Below are positions 53,166 to 64,000 of a DNA stretch of 64,000 nucleotides, one piece after another (the stretch's first letter is position 1; each line of letters begins with the position of its first letter). A model generated the notes under the pieces. It was not told where the DNA came from, searched no databases, and saw only the letters and a list, made by a program, of their open reading frames with translations. The position numbers were made by a program, and so were the translations under genes. Source of the stretch: Centroberyx gerrardi (Eukaryota > Chordata > Actinopteri > Beryciformes > Berycidae); NCBI RefSeq assembly GCF_048128805.1, contig NC_136012.1, forward strand, positions 11,841,725 to 11,905,724, written 5' to 3'.

Positions 53166-55402
53166 TTAAGCTCAAGAAGCTCTTGTCATGCTCTGCTGCT
53201 CAGTCAGGAAGTTAATTACAGTGATGACCCTACACTGAAGGATTTGAGCTATAGGCTAAACTCACTCTTCAGTGTTGTGGATTCAAATCTCCATAGCTCC
53301 ATGCGCTTCTTATGCAAGGCAGAGGTTCACATTAGCGTTTTACTCAGGATTGTAAAGGCTAATTACTCCATTACTACTTTATTAAAAGCATTTTTTTCCC
53401 CCTCAGATTCATCCTCCTCATCCTCAGGTCTCTCAGTCAAGTGATGGCAGGATGAAACAGGGATGGAAGAGGAGAGACTGTGAGCCAAAATATTCTATTT
53501 GCCCATCCTTGCAGAAAGAGGTCTTGAGTGGCTCTTAAGGCAATATTCACTTTGCATCGCTATTGTGTGTGTGTGTGCCTGTGTGCGTGTGCCTATGCCC
53601 ACGTAATAATCTCATTTAATGTATGAGCCCGTTTCGTGTGTTTGTATGCAGACCACAAAGAGGCGGCAGGCATCGTCGTATTCGGACGTGTCACCTTGGC
53701 TGTCGTCGTTCTCGCTCATGTGGATTAATCGATGGGGAAGTGTTTCTCCGAGTCACGGGGCTTTTCCACCCCGGGTACAAAGGAGATGCACTCCCGCCTG
53801 CCTCAATCTAGCCTGTACAGTCTTCCATCCCTGTGCCTCTGTCTCCTCTAAAATGGATGGAGTCCTCGTCTACCCGAAGACTGACAGAGAGAGGCGGAGG
53901 AGAGCAGGGGGAGAGGCAGGGTGAGGCAAGCAGTCAAATCACTCTCATTTAGGTCATATCCCTCAGCATCCCTCAGACTCGCTGAATGCCTGTCCTCCCA
54001 TCAAGGCTGAGATTATCCTGCCCAGGAACACAGCCTCTCAAAGAGATATAATGCACGATAGTTTAGAGTAAGTGCAGGGAGGACAACAGTAAACCCATGG
54101 CTCACCCAGCCGGGCCTCCCGATCATGTATGAGCTTAACAGGCGAACCACCGGGTCGGTCACTCAGCTATAGATCATTCAACTGCATTAGCACGTATTGG
54201 CTAGTACTGCAGCCAGAGATGAGGGTTTGAATATCACATTGATTCTAGTCCTGCTCGCTTTACTAATGGAGTTCCCAGCAGCATGTGATGTGGCGCTGTC
54301 GTGACTGCTGACGTCAGCCGCCACAGTTGGTGAGTGAACTTCTGTCGATCGGCTCCCATTCATTGTTAATGAGCCCCGGGCTGATGCTTCCTGTAGAGCA
54401 GCAGACTGAAGCGGAGATCAGGGTGGGAGTCGGTCCACTTTCAGTTCAGTCAAATCGGGAAGTGAGTTTGAATTTCTGTTTTTCATTTTATTTTGTTAGA
54501 TTCCTACGCTCTATAAATTCTAAAGGGAAATTATTGAGAATGAGAGATTTATAATCATGTGAATTGCATTAATAACTACCACTACTTAAAAGGGGCGGGT
54601 TGTTACTTTAAAAATGTATTCTATTACATGTGCTAGTTACCTCATCAAAATTGTAATCGGTAAGATAAACCAAGTGATTACCCAAACTCAGTAATGAATT
54701 CTGATTACTTTCAGTTGCTTTGCCATATTTAAGGTATAAAGGCACCGATACAGATAAGAAAAAATGAAAAATTACAAAGTTCAGGAAATGTATCTAAGGT
54801 TTTTGTACAAACATACATTTTCTTCTGTGCCATATTTGAAATGGCTTTCTGAGTTTCTCACTTTCACTTTAAACGTATTCCCAGAAGTAAACTTAATTTA
54901 GTATCTGTAATCAGAATTCCTTATTGTTTTAGGTGACATAACAGAATACAGTTAAATTTTTTTGTGTTTAAAATACATAGCACACATTATAACAAGTATT
55001 CCATAACTCCCCAACCCTGCTACTTATACTAGCTTAATTGAACTTTATTTATACCTGTTTAAAGGAAGGATCCACATCAGACTGAGAAGAGCCTGGGATA
55101 GTGCATGTTTAAAATAAGAGCAAGTCTTTAAGAAGTGTACTGGGAATAACACAACAACAATAATAGAGGCATGGTGATCATCAACATCTCCATCAGTGTT
55201 ATCATCATCTTTATGTTTATCATGCTTATTTTGACTAACAATATAATCATCGTCAGCATCACCACCACTGCTGCCACCACCATGTATAATATCAGCTTTG
55301 CACTGTTCCAGTGTTGCATACAGTAGACTTTGATTGATAAGATTCTCATGGGTAAGAGAGCACAATCTCTAACAACTGACACTGAAACTGTGTGTGTGCG
55401 CG

Positions 55403-55437
<35 letters not shown>

Positions 55438-55600
55438 GTGTGTCGGCGTCGGGACCAGAGAGTGACAGCTTGTTTTTGTCCCAGTCGGATCCCTCTGGCT
55501 TTGAGTGTAACTGGGAGCAGAGCGGCCCGTTCTAGAGAGGCCGGTGCTTTGTGAGCAGCAACATTATAGAACCACATCTTCAAAACTCTGTCCTGTGTGT
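52000..55600. other. gene-poor stretch, probable large intron
   Basis: Contains TG tracts (52438-52463, 52666-52682, 55403-55434), CA tracts (52868-52887, 53131-53161), a CAT run (52524-52542) and C/T-rich stretches. No coding exon recognised. It would be intron if the exons at 51.5-52.0 kb belong to the gene at 57.3 kb. Confidence 0.4.
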
Positions 55601-55619
55601 ATTGCGTCCTCCTTGCAGA

Positions 55620-56425
55620 TCCTGCTGCCTCCAGTCACCAGAATATATTGTCTTCTCTTCCCTCAACATCCCAGCTGTGTGTCCAGGGAGTCCACTAAAC
55701 CACCAGGTTGCTAGGAAGTGTTTTGATCTGATCCAACTCGTCAGACAGAATCAGAAATCTGCAGCCAGTGTTGAGGTCCAGAATCACAGAAGTATAAGAT
55801 TTCATCTCCTGCATGTTGACCCAGACTGTGAAGGTCTGGCTTCCCAAGTGTTTCAGTGTTTCCTGAGACCAGCTGTGGATCTGGCAGTGTGTGCCGGCCG
55901 TTATTCATTGTGGCCTTTTTAGCTCTGCAGGAATGAGATGTCGTCAATCCTCAGCTCCTCCAGTAAGGCTCAGATTGTGCGTGATGAGAGTGTTGATCTC
56001 CTTCCACTTCATCCCTTGTTCTTCCTCATTATTTGACTCCCCTAACCCTCCTAGCCTTCTCTTCCTCTTGTAGAAGCTTGTCTGTTGGGAATGCCATTTA
56101 TTCTGCTGTTTGATCACTGTTTTATTTAATTTAACAACCTTCAGTTTCCAATATAAAGATGTCAGTGCATTCTGGGAGTGTATCAGTGGGTCTGAATTCA
56201 TGGCTTTCTCAATCCTGACACATGACACACACAGGATCCTTATCTTCCCAACAGGGAAAGCTTGAGCAGACTGCGGAGCATCTCTGCTTTCTGACCTCTC
56301 TCCTGTTACTACAAAGCGGACATTGTTTTGTTTGCGCCATGGTCGGGATGACAGGACAACGGGATCTTTTAAGATGTGTAAGGACACAGCATAGGAGACA
56401 TCCTCTTCCAGCAGAGACGAAGACG
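55620..56425 (-). pseudogene. TRIM-family (TRIM35/39-like) E3 ligase pseudogene
   Basis: Read on the minus strand across frames, the order matches teleost TRIM proteins. A RING start reads LHILKDPVVLSS. A B-box follows (RCSAVCSSFPCWEDKDPVCV then MCQD). A coiled-coil piece has KLKVVKLNKTVIKQQ and NEEEQGMKWKEINTL. The linker reads EELRIDDISFLQS, then KATMNNGRHTLPDPQLVSG (family: KATMERAQCTLPDPQLVSG). PRY pieces are SYTSVILDLNTG, LILSDELDQIK and HSWDVEG. Frame changes, at least two in-frame stops and lost segments (most RING cysteines, most of SPRY) show it is dead. No intron is visible where several exons are expected, so a processed or compact copy is likely. It lies antisense within the probable intron of the small gene at 57.3 kb. 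Confidence 0.7.
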
Positions 56426-57315
56426 TTCTCTCTCCTAATTATATTCTGGTCCCTGAACTGTTCCCTGCTTTGAATTACAGTTTTAATGAAACTCACTTAA
56501 GAGTTCATCCAGTCAGCTGCAGCTTGAAGTCCCAGGATTCCCTCCTGTAGTTCAGTAACAGCAGTCTGCTCTCCCTTGGTGTAAGTGTGGTGTTTAGTCT
56601 CAAGGCCCTCAGACAGATGAAGGGCAGCGTCTGTTTCTGTGATAATTCCCGCCAGCAACGATAGAAAACAACTTTGTAACCAAGTTAACTTGCAGTTGGC
56701 TGAGTCAGGTAAGAGTGGGCTCAGATGGGCTGCACTGATTTACAGTATGCGCCCTCATTTCTTTCTCTTTACAAATCTTAAATTGGAAAACAACAATGTG
56801 AGCTGTTTGTGCACCGTGAAGAGCAGATTCATCACAGTGTGATATTGAGGACAAAACCGCCAGGGAATATTCCCTCAGGAAACTCACCTAGCAAGACATT
56901 CAGATCAGTAAAGTGGAAGCAACAGCGGGTCCCTGAGTCAGAGTCGCCATCTAGTGAAATAAGGCCATAACTGCAGGTTTCTCAGCATGCCAGTGTTCAC
57001 TCATTGGCTGGTATTCATTAGGCCTCTCAGAGTAGCAGCGCTCATCAGGGATCAGTTTTGCCTATCATTCATACTGGAAAAACAAAGAGGGCCTAGCTGA
57101 TGACTTTATATCAGTATTCCCACTCTGAGAGGCAATATAAGTATTGGCAAAAAATCATTCATCATTCAATGCATTCAACAACCATGCGGCTGTAAAGTTT
57201 TCCTTATCCTCTCTCCCAGATATCCAGTGACGCAGCCTGACTTTTCCAAAGGACATCATCCATCTCAGACCTGCGTCAGCACCGACTTCCTCCAGAGAAA
57301 ACGCTCGACTCAGCC

Positions 57316-57404
57316 ATGGAGCAGAAGATGAATGAGGTATGTAGAAGAGCGATATGCAAAACCTTTGCATTCAGTCATTCTGGTCCCGTCTAATGTGATA
57401 TCTA

Positions 57405-57445
<41 letters not shown>

Positions 57446-58240
57446 AGTGCCCCACTACCACCTCTCCTCAGAAGCACATGAAGAACAGGTCCAAATCCAC
57501 AGAGGAGATCCAACAGACAAAGAGGGTGAGCAGCAGTCTTGGACTCGAGGGATTTCATATCTCCTGTTTCATCCCTCACTCCCTCCCTCTGTCACTCATC
57601 ACATATCCAGTCTAATCTGCCTGTCCTACCTTTCTCCTTACAGGCTTTTTCCTCACAGAAATCACTCCCAGGTAGACCGGAGCTGGACAAGGTGAAGGTG
57701 AGCTGTGTGTGTGTTCTTGTATGTCTGTACTTATGAGGACCACATGTTCTCAGAAGGTTAGAAGGAGGAGGAAAATCCTCAAAAATGAGGACATTTTACT
57801 GGACTTCACCTCTTTTAGGGGCTATTTAAGGGTTAGGATTTGGGTTTCAAGGTTAACAATTAGGATTAGGTATTGGTTAGGTTAAGGTTAAGATGGTTAG
57901 AGATGGTTAGGATTAGGGAATAAATGTAATCAATGGAAGGTCCTCACAAGTATAGTAATATAAACCTGTGTGTGTGTTTATGTACGTACATGTGTGTGCT
58001 TTCATGGATTTTCTATACAATAGAAATACAAATAGTAGAGTGCTGTAATGTATTTATGCAAATCATACTCTCCCCATTTAGAATCCTCTGGATCAGTAAT
58101 GGAAATAAATAAATATGTATTTCCTACATGGTAATGTCCACATGCAGGCTGAATCAGCAAGTTTTTCTCTTCTGCCTGTGTTGCAGGAGGGTCCCGATGG
58201 CTTGGAGACGCCATCGTCCTCCATCGAGGAGCTGAAGTGA
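57316..58240 (+). CDS. unnamed small hydrophilic protein (68 aa)
   Basis: Four short exons join in phase: 57316-57336, 57448-57525, 57644-57697 and 58187-58240, each with clean splice sites. The product is 68 residues, charged and Ser/Thr/Lys-rich, with no signal peptide or membrane segment. It begins MEQKMNECPTTTSPQK, has a basic Ser-rich centre (KNRSKSTEEIQQTKRAFSSQ) and ends in an acidic SSSIEELK. An RSKS site could be a basophilic-kinase target. An AATAAA lies at 58619-58624. An acceptor (TCTCTCCCAG, edge 57222) opens the first coding exon, so a non-coding leader lies upstream, perhaps at 51.5-52.0 kb. I do not recognise the family. Clean phase across three introns is the main evidence that it is real. 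Confidence 0.6.
57729..57951. mobile_element. short teleost interspersed element with inverted ends
   Basis: The left end ACTTATGAGGACC and the right end (reverse complement ACTTGTGAGGACC) are inverted copies with one mismatch. The interior is rich in GGTTAG/GGTTAAGG words. This matches from memory a very common fish element found near TG repeats. It lies in the third coding-region intron of the 68-residue gene. Confidence 0.6.
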
Positions 58241-58438
58241 CGGTGGGACGGGACGAGCCGTCCGCATCCAACCACCTGATCGTCATTATACCAACATGCA
58301 TAAAAAAATGTACATACCTACACAGGGACACACACATAACACATAGTACTAAACTAGATTAGAAAACACACAAGCAATGAATTTGTGGTCTGTGGAAAGA
58401 AACTGGATAAACGCTGACAAATTGAACATGGGCCGACA

Positions 58439-58476
58439 CACGCACAGACACACACACACACACACACACACACACC

Positions 58477-58522
<46 letters not shown>
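58439..58522. repeat. (CA)n microsatellite in 3' UTR
   Basis: About 80 bp of CA repeat with two short interruptions, between the stop at 58240 and the AATAAA at 58619. Confidence 0.95.
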
Positions 58523-58524
<2 letters not shown>

Positions 58525-58618
58525 GAGACAATCACACGTGAACAAAGAGACACCCATGATGATGCTGTTCCATTGTACTGTGAGCATTGTATACATACCA
58601 AACTGAATGTGCAATGAC

Positions 58619-58624
58619 AATAAA
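58619..58624 (+). terminator. polyadenylation signal AATAAA of the 68-residue gene
   Basis: It lies about 380 bp past the stop and is followed by TGATGCTGTTGAGTC, a GT-containing downstream region. Confidence 0.5.
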
Positions 58625-58773
58625 GTGATGCTGTTGAGTCTATCCATCTTTCTCTCCTCTCTTATTCACACCCACATACCTGACTAATGATGTAGCCTTG
58701 ACATATCTATAATACACAACTTCATCTGGGATCTATTGAATATGTTGATTTAACGGGAGAAAGGGAATAAAAG

Positions 58774-59321
58774 CTTAAAGATCCAGTGCAATGATTTCAA
58801 CTCAGTCAGGGAAAGTTTGATGTTGATGAACACAATGAGCATCTTTTTTTTTTTTTTTTTCAATTTCTGATGGTGAGATGGTTCAAAGCTTGTAGGACTG
58901 AGTGAGAACCAAACCTTCCTCTGCAGCCAATATTTCTATCTTTGGGGAACAAATATCCAGTGTTGGAACTTCGGCACCCAGCAACACTGGAGGCACAGAG
59001 ATTTTGGCTAGTTTGGCAAGTAGCTGGCTGGCTATTGTCTGACAGACTATGGGACAGCTCATTAGCTATGCATACTATTGACCAATCAGAGCATTCAGTA
59101 AAACCTGAGTGTAGCTGACATCATTTACACCAGGAAGTAGACTGGAATTCAGAATTTGTTTGATTCTGTTGCAACCAGAGGGAAAGTTTTTCAAAGGGCT
59201 GTTAGTCAAATTTCTACATTGCTCACAGTTATAATAATTTGGGTAACTTTACATGAACTGGTCCTTTGTTAGATTATGCCATGAAATTGAAATGCAATTC
59301 ACATTGCACTGGACCTTTAAG
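58774..59321. mobile_element. 548-bp non-autonomous DNA transposon (MITE) with 20-bp inverted ends
   Basis: The left end CTTAAAGATCCAGTGCAATG and the right end (reverse complement CTTAAAGGTCCAGTGCAATG) differ at one base. The phrase AAAGGTCCAGTG is typical of abundant hAT-like fish MITEs. No coding capacity. A clear target-site duplication is not visible. A T18 run lies inside at about 58845-58860. Confidence 0.7.
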
Positions 59322-59329
59322 GTGAGGAG

Positions 59330-60790
59330 AAGTGCGTCTTATCAAACTACCTACTTATATCCTCTATGATGTTTGTGAGTGTGTCTGTGTGTATATGACA
59401 AACAGTATTCAACCATATGTCAAGGGGACCAAGGCGAAAACTTACATCTGCCATATGCCTTGGGGACAATTAACTGAAATGTTTCTACTGTGATCCAGCA
59501 TGTGGCATGTACTGAGACTATTACCTGACTGGAAGGATTACTGCATGCCTCAATATGGCATTCCTCTGTGTAAGATTAACGCGGGATAACACCGCCTACT
59601 GACGGGCAGATGAGGACTAATGCCTTGCACTTACACAACATTAACTGGCAGGTATTTTGACCGGCAGAGAGGTGCATGATAACCAGGTAGCCCCTGTTCC
59701 GTTTATCTGAGCCGTGGCAGCAGCCTCCCTCTGACTGGCACATCTGGAGAGAGGATTAGCAGTATGGAGGGCTTTACGTGTGTGTTCATCTCACTGAATC
59801 TCTCCCTCTGCCTAATGCTATACCAAATCTCAAGGATTTCTCTCAGCTCTGGCACACAGTATAGCCTCTGCTGCTCTCCCGGTCCAGCTGACTGCACAAT
59901 AACACAGCTGACGTTATCTCTCCGACTCCCAGTTCTCATAACGTTCTCTCCTCTTTGGAAAGTAACAACCGAGTCCAAGGGGGTTCATTATTATGTGCTG
60001 CTCCTGTTTGTTCCTGGATATCAGTCTGAGGTCAGCAGGTTTAGCGGCTTTGGGTGGGAGCATTGCTGATGTGACAGAAGTGTAGCTGGAGTAATTATTA
60101 ACAGCAACTATTTTTCTCAGACTATCACGGCCTTCACCCATGGAGAGGACATTAGTTGTGGGTGGGTGGGTGTGTCCAGAGGTGTGTATGTGTGTATGTA
60201 GATGTGTATGCTCACGTGTATGATAAGAGGATCTTCATTTCCAATCACAACACGTTTGATCTTGAGGCATCACTATGTACCTGAACATTCTGCACAAGCT
60301 AACTAGATTAGACATATTTGAAATGCTTCCACTGACTTCTTATCTCATGGGAAAAATGATAATGTAATTCCCGGCCTTCAACTGTTGCCAGACCTTGTGC
60401 TGAAAACAGCTGCATGGGAGCGGTGATACGGTTCTTCCATCGTTTTACCACTAGATGTCAGATTTCTCCTGCACTCGTGAACCTGAAGCCGAACGTGAAC
60501 CTGAACCTGAAGGATCATTAATCAAATGAAACACAATCCTCTTCGTCTTGGAATCTAATCTGGCCACAAATCAGGTGAAAAATGGTTGGTTGAACAAACA
60601 TCTTTCATCACCTCATACACCCAAGTGCAGTCCTGACTTCCCCATGTGTGTGCATCATGAAGTTAGCGCTCAGGCTTTGTGTTATTGATTAACAGTGAGG
60701 TACCTGATGATGGAGCAAGTTAATCAACAAGAGATGAGGTGTCCTCCCAGACACCTCCAAACCTGGTAGCTGATAAATAGTCAAGATGCT
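59330..60790. other. intergenic, upstream of slc34a1
   Basis: No exon recognised. Short direct repeats GAACCTGAAGC / GAACGTGAACC / GAACCTGAAGG lie at 60479-60512. Confidence 0.4.
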
Positions 60791-60799
60791 TTACTCTTC

Positions 60800-60857
60800 C
60801 TCTTGAAATGTATCCATCCAGGAGGCCATGCACAACATCTGAGACAGTTCAAACAAG
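60800..60857 (+). other. candidate 5' UTR exon of slc34a1
   Basis: CAGTTCAAACAAG followed by gtaaga is a strong donor at 60857. A TATA-like GATAAATAG at about 60773 lies upstream at a plausible distance. An acceptor CTGCACTGCAG (edge 62131) stands 10 bases ahead of the slc34a1 start codon, so a leader exon is required somewhere upstream. Confidence 0.4.
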
Positions 60858-61404
60858 GTAAGATTTAATAAACTATACTGAATATACCAGGAATCAAATA
60901 TTTAAGATAAACAACTTCTTCATATGAACGCCATGTGTTGGAAGCCTGCATCATCAATATTAAAGTTTTCTGTTATTATTTGACATGAATAATTTAGTTT
61001 AGATTGAATGCTGGCCTTTTATCCAGGGCCCTGGGACGCAGAGCTCATGCATCCTTTAGAATATGCTGGCATGTCAACTATCAGTCATCGACAACAGGCA
61101 CTAAATGTTTCATTAATGCTTGATATTTTTTTTGTACTTCAAGTAAACCTCAATTATTAACATTTTGGTGAAAGATAAACGGCATAAAAAATATAAATGC
61201 GGGTCATGCAGATAGACTTACGGGCAAATAATGAGACAGACAGAGAGACAGTTAGATGGAATTACTGAGAGACACAAGCAGACTGGCAAGCAGTTGAGCA
61301 CGTGACAGGTAGATAAGCAGACACACACACACACAGATTGAATTTAGAGTTTGTTCAGCTGCAGTCTGTGGAACTTTTGTAAGTGTTTCACATATGCATG
61401 CCAT

Positions 61405-61407
61405 GCA

Positions 61408-61460
<53 letters not shown>
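61405..61460. repeat. (AC)n microsatellite
   Basis: About 50 bp of AC repeat in the candidate first intron of slc34a1. The minus-strand frames through it are not genes. Confidence 0.95.
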
Positions 61461-61462
<2 letters not shown>

Positions 61463-62140
61463 GGTGCGGATCACAACCTGCAGGAGGATGCCACAGAGAA
61501 TCGGAATGATGCAGTGACTGTAATTACTGTAATTTAGGATACTATAATTGCTGAACTCACTTCCATCCTCTGCTTTTAAGAGACACATTAGTACTCCCTC
61601 CTCTACTGGAGTCCCCAAAAATATGGCAAAGTGGCTGACTTGAAAAGGGAAAAACGGTCTCTTTAAACGGAGAGCATCAAAACCTTTGAAGTGAGTTGCT
61701 TTTCTATAGCTGGTGGAGAGTCCCTTTAAGAGCTGACTTGCAGCTGCAGGAAATGGAGGACAAGACAAGTTACATGGATACTGATGTTTCCTTATTAATT
61801 CTGACAAGGCGTTCATTTGTTGGAGGAGCGAGTAGACGCAGCCTCCCTGTGTAGGCTATGTGATTTAAGCAGTAAACCTATTGACCCTCAAATCAAGGAC
61901 AGCTGCCAATTACACACAATGCGGGCTGCCTTTGTTCTCTGCTAATTGCTTGTCTGTTGATCTCAGTAGCGTGGTGAAAGACTTTGCAGACAGGCTTAAA
62001 GACATCTTGGTCTCCCTCGGCTGTTTTTTACAACTGCAGGTGGCTAGTAAACATATTCACTCTCACACTCATTCTCTCTCTGATGGTGTCACCCTGTGAT
62101 TTTAATTAACTCCATCTCTCTGCACTGCAGTCAAACCACC

Positions 62141-64000
<1,860 letters not shown>

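Noticed and set aside
55128-55583. 151-codon minus-strand frame
   Set aside because: Partly translated (CA)n repeat (THTHTH) and hydrophobic low-complexity; the TRIM-like blocks lie to its right in other frames.
57830-57910. GGTTAGG-like array as interstitial telomere repeat
   Set aside because: The units are irregular (GGTTAG, GGTTAAGG, GGATTAGG) and lie inside a bounded interspersed element with inverted ends.
58349-58647. Three overlapping Cys-Val-rich minus-strand frames
   Set aside because: All are translations of the (CA)n microsatellite in a 3' UTR.
61388-61816. 142-codon minus-strand frame with a Cys-Val run
   Set aside because: The Cys-Val run is a translated (CA)n repeat; the rest shows no motif and lies in the probable slc34a1 first intron.

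Overview
This is nuclear DNA from a ray-finned fish, most likely a percomorph teleost. It has short GT-AG introns, many (CA/TG)n tracts, teleost-type MITEs, and vertebrate genes whose split reading frames join cleanly in phase. I saw no prokaryotic operon, CRISPR array, tRNA or rRNA. Exon borders were read by eye from splice sites, reading phase and remembered family sequences. No database search was run.

Layout. 1-5 kb: a CpG-rich putative first exon of a leftward gene (about 2.96-3.2 kb), a diverged ~350-bp tandem repeat, and an unidentified rightward terminal exon (4100-4459). 5.36-9.65 kb (+): rbm22, 11 exons, complete. 10.79-14.93 kb (-): myoz3, tail-to-tail with rbm22. 17.48-24.96 kb (+): a complete 18-exon gucy1b2-type guanylate cyclase. 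26.37-26.71 kb (-): an unnamed one-pass membrane protein. 28.25-28.98 kb (+): a decayed profilin-3 copy broken by a Tc1-like MITE. A ~500-bp direct duplication at 25.5 and 29.1 kb brackets these last two loci. 30.10-34.11 kb (-): an arl3-type small GTPase. 35.19-36.97 kb (-): an unnamed one-Ig-domain membrane receptor. 38.73 kb: an orphan first-exon candidate. 40.74-49.51 kb (+): rgs14, 15 exons, complete. 51.5-58.2 kb (+): a small 68-residue protein gene, probably with distant untranslated exons, and a TRIM pseudogene on the other strand. 62.14-63.54 kb (+): the 5' part of slc34a1, which runs off the window.

Context. In human, RBM22-MYOZ3 and RGS14-SLC34A1-PFN3 are two separate clusters on 5q; here genes of both lie within 64 kb, and profilin-3 survives only as debris. 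The genes do not form one pathway. Signalling themes are cyclic GMP (gucy1b2), Ras/G-protein control (rgs14), ciliary small GTPase traffic (arl3), and phosphate transport (slc34a1).

The most interesting object is the guanylate cyclase. Its haem (H-NOX) domain has a tyrosine at the position that gives oxygen binding in bacterial H-NOX and in an engineered sGC. Its cyclase domain keeps both metal aspartates but lacks the purine Cys, transition-state Asn and Arg that beta-1 supplies. It ends in a CaaX box. It therefore reads as a candidate membrane-anchored oxygen-sensing half-cyclase that needs a partner.
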